The position numbers and the translations under genes are program-made. The notes beneath the pieces were generated by a model that worked only from the letters and a program-made list of their open reading frames with translations, did no database searches and had not been told where the DNA came from. This document shows, one piece after another, positions 27,401 through 35,600 of a stretch of DNA of 64,000 nucleotides (position 1 is the first letter of the stretch; each line of letters begins with the position of its first letter). This stretch comes from Tamlana carrageenivorans. GTDB taxonomy: Bacteria; Bacteroidota; Bacteroidia; Flavobacteriales; Flavobacteriaceae. Location of the stretch: positions 806,001 through 870,000 of the forward strand of contig NZ_CP025938.1 in assembly GCF_002893765.1 (NCBI RefSeq), read 5' to 3'.

Positions 27401-30400
27401 CTTAAGTATCGAGAAAGATAAAAAGATTATTAAATCAGAAATTATAAAACTGAATAACAACAAGAAAACCATCAGTATTCCCATTACAAAAGATGATGTG
27501 GACGGTTTTGTTGTGCACTATAGTTTTGCTGTTTTTAATAGTTTCATATCGGGTACAAATAACATCTCGGTACCATACCCTAGTACCACATTAAATATTG
27601 AAACCGTAACATTTAGAGATAAAATTCAGCCCGGGTCTAATGAAACTTGGCAGTTTAAAATCAAAGGGCCACAGGGTGAAAAAGTAAGCACCGAATTATT
27701 AGCCAGCATGTACGATGCCTCTTTAGATCTTTTCAAAACACATACTTGGGATTTCAACCCCATTAATCAGCCTACCTATTACTCACGAATTTACACAAGA
27801 GGCAATAACAGTTTTGGCACCCAAAATTTTGAGGTGTATAACCCCAATTACCTCACAAAATATCCCATACAAGAATATGATAAATTCAACTGGTATGGCT
27901 TTGACATGCATGATGATAAAGCTCACGCACGTTACCTAAACCAGTTACGCTCTAAGCATGAATCTAAATACAGTAGCTCGGTAAAAAAAGGTTTTGTTTC
28001 TGGCACCGTGTACGACGAATCTGGGGCGCCTATTCCAGCTGTAAACGTAATCATTAAAGGAACCAGCAGGGGAACAATGACCAATTTTGATGGCAACTTC
28101 TCATTAAAGGCCAATAAAGGGGATATTTTAGAAATTAGCTATATTGGGTTTGACACTCAGGACATTGAAATAAAAGGCAAAAACTTTTTTCATACCTATT
28201 TAACCTCTAACAATGATCATTTGGATGAAGTGGTTGTTCTAGGATATGCTCCGGCATCACCACCAGTAACCGAAGTAAATTCAGCTAGTAAAATAACCAG
28301 TGTAGATGACGAAGCAGATGTTTCAAATGTCACAGGTGCTGTTATATCTATTAGAGGCCAAAGCAGCTTTTCTAATAGCAATAAACCACTTTATGTTGTA
28401 GATGGTAAAATTGTAAAAGATATTACCAACCTTGCACCGGAAGATATTATATCCGTAAATATTATAAAAGCTAATGAAGCTACCGCCATTTATGGTAGTC
28501 AGGCTTCAAATGGTGTGGTGGTAGTTAAAACTAAGCAAGGTTTGAAAAACATTCAGAAAGTGGATATTAGGAAAAACTTGAAGGAAACCGCTTTTTTCTT
28601 TCCGCAGTTAAAAACCGACAAATCCGGAAACTTCAGTTTTAGCTTTTCTACACCTGAAGCTTTAACCCAGTGGAAACTGCAATTGTTAGCCCATACAAAA
28701 AATATGGAGAGTGCAACAAAAACCTTAACTACGGTGACACAAAAAGAATTAATGGTTACTCCAAATGCACCTCGTTTTTTACGTGAAGGCGACCAAATTA
28801 CCATCAGTTCTAAAATTTCAAACCTTACCGTTAAATCAATTACAGGCGAAGCTATTTTAATGCTTAGTGATGCGCTTACAGGAGCAGATATTAATGTAAA
28901 CCTCGGAAATGCCATAAACAGCAAAGCTTTTACTACCAAAGCGCATGGCAATACCGAAGTCTCTTGGCGCTTAAATATCCCTAAAAACATTCAAGCTATA
29001 GATTACAAAGTAATTGCTAAATCGGCAACGTTTAGCGATGGCGAACAAAACACGCTTCCCGTACTTTCTAACCGCATTTTGGTTACAGAAACCTTGCCTA
29101 TGTGGATTAAAAGCGATACCAAAACCTTCAGTTTAGACAAGCTAAAAAATCATGCGGCAAGCTCTAGCTCCTTGAAAAATCACAAATTAACTTTAGAAGT
29201 TACTTCAAACCCTGCCTGGTATGCGATTCAATCCCTACCCTATTTAATGGAATATCCTTACCAGTGTAACGAACAAACGTTTAGCCGATACTACGCCAAT
29301 ACTTTGGGGCATTTTATGTTGCAGGCGAATCCGAAAATTAAAGCTGTTTTTGAACAATGGAAAAATCAAGATGTTTTAATTTCAAACCTAGAAAAGAATG
29401 ATGATTTAAAATCCATTCTCCTTCAGGAAACGCCTTGGTTACTGGACGCACGGAGTGAAACTGAACAAAAAAAACGTATGGCCCTATTATTTGATTTGAA
29501 TAAAATGATTTCTGAAAGCCAATCGGACCTTCAAAAGTTATCAAAAAATCAATTAGAATCTGGCGCTTGGGCCTGGTTTGAGGGCGGTCGTGAAAACCGT
29601 TTCATCACCCAACATATCATTTCGGGCTTCGCACATCTAAAGCACTTAAATGTGACTTCTGAAGACCCTACGGAAATGCTTGAAAAAGCCCTTAAATATT
29701 TAGATTCAGAGTTTATAAAGACTTACGAAAACCTAAAACTAAACAACCCTAAAGTTAATTTAGAAGACGATCATTTAAATCCGATTCAACTCCATTATTT
29801 ATACCTACGAAGCTACTTCCCTGAAATTAAAGCATCGGATAAAGTTGAAGCGACCCAAGCATATTACTTATCCCAAATTGAAAAGCACTGGCTAAATCAA
29901 CCTTTATACCAAAAGGGTTTAATGGCCTTAATTACTTTCAGAAATAACCAGGTAAAAACGGCCCAAAAGATTATGGCTTCGCTTGAAGAAAACAGTATCA
30001 CTTCCGATGAAATGGGCATGTATTGGAAAGAAAACAAAAGTTCTTGGCATTGGAGTCAAGCCCCCATTGAAACGCAGGCCCTTTTAATAGAAGCCTTTTT
30101 AGAAATTACAAAGGACACCAACACCATTGATAATTTAAAAATCTGGTTACTTAAAAACAAGCAAACCAACCAATGGAAGACCACAAAAGCCACGACCGAT
30201 GCCGTTTACGCCTTACTACTTCAAGGCAACGATTGGCTAGCGGTTACCGATATGGTTGATGTGAAAATTGGCAATAAAACTATCGACCCGACTAAATTAG
30301 ACGATATTACAGTTGAAGCAGGAACCGGCTATTTTAAAACCTCTTGGCAGGCCTCAGAAATCACACCTGACATGGGACAAGTGACGCTCACTAAAAAGGG

Positions 30401-30893
30401 TGAAGGTATTGCTTGGGCAGGATTGTATTGGCAGTATTTTGAAGATTTAGACCATATCACATCAGCAGAAACCTCGCTGCAATTAAACAAAAAACTATTC
30501 CTTAAAAAGAATACCGATTTTGGAGAAGAAATCACAGAAATCACGACGAACACCAAACTCAAGGTAGGTGATTTAGTGCGCGTTCGCATTGAATTAAAAA
30601 GTGACAGAAACCTAGAATTCCTTCATATGAAAGGCATGCGCGCTTCTGGTTTAGAGCCTGTGAATGTGATTTCCAAATACAAAACACAAGATGGGTTAGG
30701 CTATTATGAAAGCACTCAAGATGCCAGCACCAACTTCTTTATAGACTATTTACCAAAAGGGGTGTATGTTTTTGAATATGACTTACGTGTTAACAACACC
30801 GGCGACATGAGTAATGGCATCACAACCATACAAAGTATGTATGCTCCAGAATTTAGCAGTCATAGTGATGGATTAAGAATTAAAATCGAATAA
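24408..30893 (+). CDS. Giant alpha-2-macroglobulin-family protein with embedded carboxypeptidase-regulatory and TonB-plug-like domains
   Basis: A 2161-residue exported protein. Signal peptide about 1-19 (LLIIIILFSHLSKAQ), with no lipobox Cys, so periplasmic or surface rather than a lipoprotein. MG-type beta domains follow; TDRSIYRPGQTVYFKAIAMQ near residue 590 is the MG2 hallmark. At about 1195-1285 is a carboxypeptidase D regulatory-like domain (SGTVYDESGAPIPAVNVIIKG, NFDGNFSLKA), then at about 1310-1375 a TonB-plug-like stretch (KPLYVVDGKIV, AIYGSQASNGVVVVKTKQG). The A2M core then resumes (FFFPQLKTDKSGNFSFSFSTP). The thioester-type motif is CNEQ at about 1619-1622 within YPYQCNEQTFSRYY. A2M proteins trap attacking proteases. 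It overlaps the next gene by one base. Confidence 0.93.
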   Translation: MRHTLLLIIIILFSHLSKAQNPYTDLWAKVEAFEVQGLPQSALKTLRSIEKKAKKSDNHEQLIKVLLYESKFNLILEEEAQVKIINAFKSEITKSETPTKNILENILAHLYWQYYTQHKHQIYKRSKTSEKVNHEDFRTWDLQTLFNEIHVHYQNALRHADLLKQESLNDYHALIIKKSNSSTYRPTLYDFLSHNALEFYKTDETHITKPSYKFELNDQAYLADAKTFSEIKIASKDSTSLQYNALKIYQSLIKFHLEQHNFQALSDVDIERINFVYNHATFNNKEALKLKALQQASNTITDQESTALYRFEVASILFEESKQYKPQSNEKNRWKAKEALDICNTIITGFPESRAAKKCVVLKSQIETLQLDILSEKVIPIQKPSRLLVTYKNLDRLQFNIYKFTQAQSKTFNDLYRKDQQVHFLKDLEPTETWISKLRNEQDFQTHTTEIIIPKLNNGSYLVVATVKKDEDTFAFNRIQVTDMAVLETESQAYKTIQITNRNHGAPIVNAQVEASYYPNNSRNLETKLYKTDHLGEFKIKKGDNWQRNIKLKVTKDQDTAYFGDYYLNKLYTQQDQENTTYKSFIFTDRSIYRPGQTVYFKAIAMQVNGGKSQVLENTPIRATLYNVNREEVGKLMLTTNDLGSVSGEFILPNNGLTGRYSIRIDEKDGKLPLTSTAFFSVEAYKRPKFETTFEPITETFRVNDSITVKGQALAFSGSQISDAKVVYRVQRKVEYPRFYFYQPIQNSYSSQEITYGESTTDASGHFNIIFKAHPDQSTAPKSLPIFSYEITADVTDINGETHSQTTTVKAGYHALTATMRLANELDKTKANHHIDLVTENLNGSFVPTTGSIKIYKLKAPNTVLRTRPWPAPDYQDIPEGTFRNLFPYESYNEDNDPNQWKKGALVFEKPFDTNDATSLELGQINHWESGQYLITLETKDKFGQVVTDEVKTTLYSDTDKTLADNQLFSITTNKNTYNVNDAALITVASSAKNVSVTLSIEKDKKIIKSEIIKLNNNKKTISIPITKDDVDGFVVHYSFAVFNSFISGTNNISVPYPSTTLNIETVTFRDKIQPGSNETWQFKIKGPQGEKVSTELLASMYDASLDLFKTHTWDFNPINQPTYYSRIYTRGNNSFGTQNFEVYNPNYLTKYPIQEYDKFNWYGFDMHDDKAHARYLNQLRSKHESKYSSSVKKGFVSGTVYDESGAPIPAVNVIIKGTSRGTMTNFDGNFSLKANKGDILEISYIGFDTQDIEIKGKNFFHTYLTSNNDHLDEVVVLGYAPASPPVTEVNSASKITSVDDEADVSNVTGAVISIRGQSSFSNSNKPLYVVDGKIVKDITNLAPEDIISVNIIKANEATAIYGSQASNGVVVVKTKQGLKNIQKVDIRKNLKETAFFFPQLKTDKSGNFSFSFSTPEALTQWKLQLLAHTKNMESATKTLTTVTQKELMVTPNAPRFLREGDQITISSKISNLTVKSITGEAILMLSDALTGADINVNLGNAINSKAFTTKAHGNTEVSWRLNIPKNIQAIDYKVIAKSATFSDGEQNTLPVLSNRILVTETLPMWIKSDTKTFSLDKLKNHAASSSSLKNHKLTLEVTSNPAWYAIQSLPYLMEYPYQCNEQTFSRYYANTLGHFMLQANPKIKAVFEQWKNQDVLISNLEKNDDLKSILLQETPWLLDARSETEQKKRMALLFDLNKMISESQSDLQKLSKNQLESGAWAWFEGGRENRFITQHIISGFAHLKHLNVTSEDPTEMLEKALKYLDSEFIKTYENLKLNNPKVNLEDDHLNPIQLHYLYLRSYFPEIKASDKVEATQAYYLSQIEKHWLNQPLYQKGLMALITFRNNQVKTAQKIMASLEENSITSDEMGMYWKENKSSWHWSQAPIETQALLIEAFLEITKDTNTIDNLKIWLLKNKQTNQWKTTKATTDAVYALLLQGNDWLAVTDMVDVKIGNKTIDPTKLDDITVEAGTGYFKTSWQASEITPDMGQVTLTKKGEGIAWAGLYWQYFEDLDHITSAETSLQLNKKLFLKKNTDFGEEITEITTNTKLKVGDLVRVRIELKSDRNLEFLHMKGMRASGLEPVNVISKYKTQDGLGYYESTQDASTNFFIDYLPKGVYVFEYDLRVNNTGDMSNGITTIQSMYAPEFSSHSDGLRIKIE

Positions 30894-31402
30894 TGATTTT
30901 GAATAGTTTTGCCAAAAAACGACATATCATTACATTTTCCATTGGCACGCTTTTGTTGTTTTTATGTGCTTGCGGCATAAAAAAGCAAAACAATGAAGTC
31001 CCTATTAAAGATGAAGGACATTCTAAAATCATCTTTCTAACTTACATCTTATCTGAAGCTCCTTCGGGAGAAAGAAGCATGAGTTTTGTAAGTCAGAAAA
31101 TCGTTGATGGTCAAATAAAAAATAACAGTTCTTATGCCATAAAAAATGGATCTGAGGGAGATTTAATATGTTCGCAGTTCGACAACCAATCAAAACTTAT
31201 TGGCCGTAGCTTGATTAAAAATCCTTTAAAAAAAACCGTAGAATCCTTAACGCCGTCCCGAAGTTTGGAATCGACATCATTTAAGCTTCAAAAAACAAAA
31301 TTCTCTACAAGAATTGCTCTAAAAAGTAAAACTAAAACCATTACAATTAGTAACTTTAGTACTTCGGAAAAACTGATAAGCACAAAAATAACACTAGAAT
31401 GA
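30893..31402 (+). CDS. Small lipoprotein of unknown function
   Basis: A 169-residue protein. The hydrophobic leader (HIITFSIGTLLLFLCAC) ends in a Cys pair around residues 26-28, and CACGIKKQ is a plausible lipobox. The mature part is Lys/Ser-rich (SLTPSRSLESTSFKLQKTKF, LKSKTKTITISNFS) with alternating beta-type patterning and no family that I recognise. Its ATG overlaps the A2M stop codon (TAATG), and its own end overlaps the M64 peptidase start by four bases (ATGA). It is therefore translationally coupled on both sides and likely works with one of them, perhaps as a membrane-anchored helper. Confidence 0.75.
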   Translation: MILNSFAKKRHIITFSIGTLLLFLCACGIKKQNNEVPIKDEGHSKIIFLTYILSEAPSGERSMSFVSQKIVDGQIKNNSSYAIKNGSEGDLICSQFDNQSKLIGRSLIKNPLKKTVESLTPSRSLESTSFKLQKTKFSTRIALKSKTKTITISNFSTSEKLISTKITLE

Positions 31403-32820
31403 AAAAACAACTTATCCTTGTCATTTCTATTTTGTTTTCCTTAGGTCGCATTACCGCACAAACTTTTCCTATTGAAGTGATTAAAAATTCAGGTGATGAT
31501 GACAAGAGGATCAATATCGTGGTTTTAAGTGAAGGATATCAAGCGGGCGAATTGGATAAATTTATTGCTGACGCTAAAACCTTTACGAATAGAATATTCA
31601 ACACGAGTCCCTTTAAAGAATACAGCAACTATTTTAATGTTTATGCTTTAAAAATACCATCTAATGAAAGTGGTGCCGATCACCCAGGAACAGCTACCGA
31701 TATTTCCGAACCTTTACACCCCGTAAAATATGTCGACACTTATTTTAATGCGACTTTCGATTCTTTTGGCAAGCATTACCTGCTCTATTATGAAATAGAT
31801 GGCGCTTCTGCAAACGACACCGAAACTAAAATTATCAATGTCCTAGCCGATAATTTCCCAAATTACGATCAGGGTTTAATTCTTGTAAACACACCTCATT
31901 ATGGAGGCAGTGGAGGTGATTTTCCCGTTAGCTACTCAGGCTACTGGGGCGCCGCCGTATCCATGCATGAAATGGGACATTCCCTTTTTAAGCTTTTTGA
32001 TGAGTATTATCCCGGCGATGATTTGGCTGCTGAAGGCATTAATATGACCCAAGAGACCGACCCCACCAAAATACGTTGGAAAAACTGGTACAACGCTAAC
32101 CAAGCTGGAATACACCAACACTATTACAAAGGCACTCCTACAGATTGGTATAAGCCTAATAGCGGGACTTGTATTATGGAAAGCGTAGACAAACCATTTT
32201 GCCATGTGTGTAAGGAAGGTATTGTTGAAAAAATTCATGAACTCACCAGTCCGATTAACGCCTATACACCAAATGAATCTACGGTAGAAGTCGAAAATTT
32301 TCCTTTAGAATTTAGTTTAGATTTGACCAAACCTAATCCGAATACCCTACAAAGCACTTGGACTTTAAACCTCAACAACATAGCCAATAACGTGGATGCC
32401 ATTTCCATTTCTGAAGCCGACTTACTAAAAGGTATAAACACGCTAACAACAGTTATTACCGATGACACCAGCTTACTAAAAGTTGATAACCATGAAACAA
32501 TACATGCTTACACAGTAACATGGACCATCAATTACGAGACTCTAGGTTTAACCGATATTGAAAGTGATACCCAAAAGTTTAGCCTCTCATTTTATCCAAA
32601 TCCTGTTAGTGATTATTTGAATATCACCTTTGAAAACAGTAATCAACAGCCCTTAAAACTAGACCTTGTTAGTTTGGATGGTAAACGAATTAAAAGCATA
32701 TATTTATCCGATTTAACAGATCAAAAAATAGATTTAAGCTTCTTAAATGCTGGCTTTTATTTAGCACGGTTCTACTCTGGTACTGTTTTAATTTCAAGCA
32801 AACGACTAATTAAACAATAG
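31399..32820 (+). CDS. M64-family metallopeptidase with type IX secretion C-terminal domain
   Basis: A 473-residue secreted zinc peptidase of the IgA-peptidase (M64) type. Signal peptide about 1-21 (LVISILFSLGRITAQ). The catalytic region has HEMGH at 190-194 with FDEYY directly after (200-204), and the upstream conserved segments INIVVLSEGYQ near 38-48 and GLILVNTPHYGGSGG. Cys residues in GTCIMESVDKPFCHVCKEG probably form a structural or metal site. The last 75 residues (FSLSFYPNPVSDYLNITFEN to SSKRLIKQ) are a type A T9SS sorting domain, so the enzyme should be exported across the outer membrane. It is the third gene of the A2M operon. Confidence 0.92.
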   Translation: MKKQLILVISILFSLGRITAQTFPIEVIKNSGDDDKRINIVVLSEGYQAGELDKFIADAKTFTNRIFNTSPFKEYSNYFNVYALKIPSNESGADHPGTATDISEPLHPVKYVDTYFNATFDSFGKHYLLYYEIDGASANDTETKIINVLADNFPNYDQGLILVNTPHYGGSGGDFPVSYSGYWGAAVSMHEMGHSLFKLFDEYYPGDDLAAEGINMTQETDPTKIRWKNWYNANQAGIHQHYYKGTPTDWYKPNSGTCIMESVDKPFCHVCKEGIVEKIHELTSPINAYTPNESTVEVENFPLEFSLDLTKPNPNTLQSTWTLNLNNIANNVDAISISEADLLKGINTLTTVITDDTSLLKVDNHETIHAYTVTWTINYETLGLTDIESDTQKFSLSFYPNPVSDYLNITFENSNQQPLKLDLVSLDGKRIKSIYLSDLTDQKIDLSFLNAGFYLARFYSGTVLISSKRLIKQ

Positions 32821-32846
32821 ACCACTATGCAATCCAATATGTCAAG

Positions 32847-33347
32847 ATGAAAAAAACACTACTACTATTAACTCTAAGTTTAAGCTTTTATATATCTCAT
32901 GCACAACACAAACAACTTTGGGCAAAATCTGTAATCAACCAAAAGGCTCCAAAACTAGTGGTTGAACGATGGATTTCGGAATCTCCTGAGGTGAAGAACA
33001 AATTTCTGTTGATTGATTTTTGGGCGACGTGGTGTATGCCTTGCAGAAAAGTCATTCCCGAACTAAACCGTTTTCAAGAGCAATTTAAAAAGGACTTGGT
33101 GGTTATTGGTTTAAGTGATGAGCCGATTGAAAAAGTTAAAAACAATCCCGCCATTAACATCGAATATCACAGTGCTGTAGATACCAAACGACGCATGTAT
33201 AACAAACTTGAAATTCAAGGTATACCACATTGTATTATAGTAAACCCAGAAGGCATTGTAGTTTGGGAAGGCTGGCCAAGCTTACCAGGCCATGAATTAA
33301 CCGAGGAGGTCATTTCCAATTTAATTGCCCAACACAATCCAGGGTAA
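32847..33347 (+). CDS. Exported thioredoxin-like (TlpA/ResA-type) protein
   Basis: A 166-residue protein with a signal peptide (MKKTLLLLTLSLSFYISHAQ). The thioredoxin fold is clear: LLIDFWATWCMPCRKVIPEL with active-site Cys63 and Cys66 (WCMPC), and the cis-Pro loop GIPHCIIV near residue 128. An extra Cys follows the cis-Pro (HC). TlpA-type proteins reduce periplasmic disulfides. It is 26 bp after the M64 peptidase, on the same strand, so likely the last gene of the A2M operon, where it might maintain Cys residues of the peptidase or the A2M thioester. That link is inference from position. Confidence 0.9.
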   Translation: MKKTLLLLTLSLSFYISHAQHKQLWAKSVINQKAPKLVVERWISESPEVKNKFLLIDFWATWCMPCRKVIPELNRFQEQFKKDLVVIGLSDEPIEKVKNNPAINIEYHSAVDTKRRMYNKLEIQGIPHCIIVNPEGIVVWEGWPSLPGHELTEEVISNLIAQHNPG

Positions 33348-33356
33348 TTCTTTATT

Positions 33357-34079
33357 TTATTTTGATGGCGGCATCGTAGGGCGCACTTCAACTTTACTAG
33401 GTAAGGCACGCGGATTCATTTTTAGCAAATCGACAACCAACTCACCAATATCTTCAATTTGAATTTTCCAATCGTCGCTAGAATCGGGCTCATTACCATT
33501 GAAATGCGTAGAAACCGATCCTGGCATAATGGTACTCACTTTCACACCGTGTTGTCTTAAATCTAACATGACAGCTTGTGTAAAGCCGGTTAAGCCAAAC
33601 TTACTAGCATTGTAAGCCGCGCCTTTGGCAAAAAAGTTCGCTCCAGCTAAACTAGAAATTGAAATATAATAGCCTTTAGATTTTTTCAAGGCCTCAACGC
33701 TGGCTTTTATGGTATAAAAAGCACCTGTTAAATTGGTATCAATGGTGTCCTGCCACTGTTCTAAAGTTAATTCCTCGATACTTGCAAAATGCCCTAAACC
33801 AGCGTTCGCAATTACAAAATCCAATTGTTTAAATTCACTTAATACTAAACGCACCGCATTTTGCTGACTTTCAAAATCGCGAACATCGGCTTTAACACCT
33901 ATAGCCCTAGCCTTGGTGGCGCTAGAATTTAATTGCTTGGCAGTTTCTTCAGCAGCTTTAGCACTTCTACTGGTTATAGCCACATGAATCCCTTGGCTTA
34001 ACAACGCTTGAGCAATACCTAAACCTATTCCTTTTGTACCTCCTGTAATTAAGGCCACTTTATCTTTTAATTCGTTCAT
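33357..34079 (-). CDS. Short-chain dehydrogenase/reductase
   Basis: A 240-residue SDR. The dinucleotide motif is TGGTKGIG at 12-19, the NAG motif is VIANAGLG near 90, and the active site is Ser in ISISSLAG with Tyr-x3-Lys in YNASK. The C-terminal half has a classical substrate loop (VSTIMPGSVSTHFNG). Likely an NADP-dependent carbonyl or 3-ketoacyl reductase acting in the cytoplasm; the substrate is unknown. It is convergent with the thioredoxin-like gene (9 bp apart). The second IS4 element begins 36 bp upstream of its start codon, so its promoter may be disrupted or replaced. Confidence 0.92.
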   Translation of the reverse strand: MNELKDKVALITGGTKGIGLGIAQALLSQGIHVAITSRSAKAAEETAKQLNSSATKARAIGVKADVRDFESQQNAVRLVLSEFKQLDFVIANAGLGHFASIEELTLEQWQDTIDTNLTGAFYTIKASVEALKKSKGYYISISSLAGANFFAKGAAYNASKFGLTGFTQAVMLDLRQHGVKVSTIMPGSVSTHFNGNEPDSSDDWKIQIEDIGELVVDLLKMNPRALPSKVEVRPTMPPSK

Positions 34080-34106
34080 GATGCGTTTATTTTTTATTGA
34101 TTATTT

Positions 34107-34115
34107 ATAATTTAC
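34107..34115 (+). repeat. Target-site duplication, left copy, of the second IS4-family element
   Basis: ATAATTTAC at 34107-34115 recurs exactly at 35453-35461, flanking the element. Confidence 0.8.
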
Positions 34116-34168
34116 CAATAGCGTCCAAAACGCTTAAAAAGAGAAAGGGATTTTGTATCTCAAAATAT

Positions 34169-34176
34169 TATTTTTG
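34169..34176 (+). promoter_or_regulatory. -7 element (TATTTTTG) of the second IS4 transposase
   Basis: TATTTTTG matches TAnnTTTG exactly and lies 29 nt before the transposase ATG, inside the IS left end. A TTTTG box is at 34151-34155, though the spacing to it is shorter than expected. Confidence 0.5.
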
Positions 34177-34205
34177 AGTTGCACAACAAAAAACAACCTT
34201 TCTCC

Positions 34206-35375
34206 ATGACAAATATAACATTGTTCTCTCAGATAATCTCCAAATTAGACCGTTCTAGTTTTTCTAAACTTGTAAAAGCCAAGGGAACAGATAAACATCA
34301 AAAAGGATTTAATAGTTGGACACATTTAGTCTCCATGTTGTTTTGTCAATTTGCAAAAAGTCAATCCGTCCGAGATATAAGTAATGGACTTCGCTCTGCC
34401 ACAGGAAACCTTAATCATTTAGGCATACAGAAAGCACCTTCTAAATCAACGATAAGCTATCAAAACAAACATCGAGACTGGACGCTTTATCGAGATTACT
34501 ACTATGTTCTTTTAAAAAGTTTTGGACAGCACCCTCACTTAAAACGTGTTAAATTCAAAATTAAATCCAAGATATTTCTATTAGATTCTACAACGATAAG
34601 TCTATGTTTAAGTCTCTTTGATTGGGCAAAATACAAAACCCACAAAGGAGCTGTAAAAATGCACACCTTGCTTGATTATGATGGTAATTTACCGCACTAT
34701 GTAAATATTAGCGATGGTAAAACAGCAGATAATAAAGGAGCTTACGATATTCCTTTGATTAGCCGTTCGGTTATTGTCGCAGATCGATTTTATAATGATT
34801 TTTCGTTACTTAACGTTTGGGACAGCAACCAAGTGTTTTTTGTAATTAGGCACAAAGAAAACATCCAATTTAAGAGTATTAAAGAAAAAGAATTGCCAGA
34901 AAATAGACATCATCATGTTTTAAAAGATGAAATCATTGAGCTAACAGGGGCTAAATCAAAAACAAAATACCCAAAGAAGCTACGTAGAATAGCTGTATGG
35001 GACGATAAAAATAACCAGGAAATAGAACTTATTACCAACCAAATGTCTTGGACAGCAAACACAATTAGCCAACTCTACAAAGCTAGATGGGATATTGAGA
35101 TATTCTTTAGAGACATCAAACAACAGCTACATATTAAATCGTTTATAGGAACTTCTGAAAATGCCGTAATGATACAAATATGGACGGCTCTTATTACTAT
35201 ACTCATCCTAAAAGCCTTAAAAGCAAATCCAAAATATAATTGGTACTTGTCCAATTTAGTAGCTTTTATAAGACTTAACCTTTTTGTCAAAGTGGATTTG
35301 CAAAAATGGATTGACAGCCCTTTTAACGAGCAGCCTCCCCCCAAACAAAATTATACACAAGGGGTTCTTTTTTGA
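34206..35375 (+). CDS. IS4-family DDE transposase
   Basis: A 389-residue transposase. I use the ATG at 34206 (MTNITLFSQIISKLDRSSFS), the usual N-terminus of this DUF4372-containing group; an upstream in-frame ATG at 34179 lies too close to the promoter element. Catalytic residues: Asp in IFLLDSTTISL near 137, Asp in VIVADRFYND near 196, and the IS4 Y-(2)-R-(3)-E-(6)-K signature in YKARWDIEIFFRDIK near 286. All are intact, so it is probably active. It shares only family-level similarity with the transposase at 16501. Confidence 0.93.
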   Translation: MTNITLFSQIISKLDRSSFSKLVKAKGTDKHQKGFNSWTHLVSMLFCQFAKSQSVRDISNGLRSATGNLNHLGIQKAPSKSTISYQNKHRDWTLYRDYYYVLLKSFGQHPHLKRVKFKIKSKIFLLDSTTISLCLSLFDWAKYKTHKGAVKMHTLLDYDGNLPHYVNISDGKTADNKGAYDIPLISRSVIVADRFYNDFSLLNVWDSNQVFFVIRHKENIQFKSIKEKELPENRHHHVLKDEIIELTGAKSKTKYPKKLRRIAVWDDKNNQEIELITNQMSWTANTISQLYKARWDIEIFFRDIKQQLHIKSFIGTSENAVMIQIWTALITILILKALKANPKYNWYLSNLVAFIRLNLFVKVDLQKWIDSPFNEQPPPKQNYTQGVLF

Positions 35376-35417
35376 AAAAGATAAAAAACATGGCTAATTA
35401 CCAGTAAAATCGTTGAC

Positions 35418-35434
35418 TTTTGATTAGATCAAAA
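35418..35434. repeat. Subterminal palindrome in the second IS
   Basis: TTTTGAT and ATCAAAA form a perfect 7-bp stem around TAG, 18 bp inside the right end of the element. It may serve as a hairpin after the transposase gene or as a protein-binding site; no T run follows. Confidence 0.35.
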
Positions 35435-35452
35435 ATGTTTAGGACAGGATTG

Positions 35453-35461
35453 ATAATTTAC
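35453..35461 (+). repeat. Target-site duplication, right copy, of the second IS4-family element
   Basis: An exact copy of ATAATTTAC at 34107-34115. Removing the element and one copy rejoins the 5' flank of the SDR gene with the sequence running to 35600. Confidence 0.8.
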
Positions 35462-35600
35462 TATGAAGACTATTACATAATAGCTTACAGCATTTATCTC
35501 CTCATGACACAAATTAAAATAATTATAGGTCATTTATTGATCGCCATCGCGTATTTGTTTGGCGCATATCGTATTCAACATCAAGCCAAAAGCATCAAGT

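Larger units (their letters stand above)
34116..35452 (+). mobile_element. Intact IS4-family insertion sequence (about 1.34 kb), different from the first
   Basis: The ends are imperfect inverted repeats. The left end reads CAATAGCGTCCAAAACGCTT; the right end, read inwards on the minus strand, reads CAATCCTGTCCTAAACATTT, giving 14 matches in 20. Perfect 9-bp direct repeats flank the element. The single transposase gene is intact. Both its ends and its protein are clearly different from the 16409-17792 element, so the two arrived separately. A perfect TTTTGAT-TAG-ATCAAAA palindrome (35418-35434) lies just inside the right end. Confidence 0.85.

Noticed and set aside
28553..28990. Minus-strand open frame inside the A2M gene
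   Set aside because: No start context or family; the A2M frame on the other strand is continuous and clearly coding.
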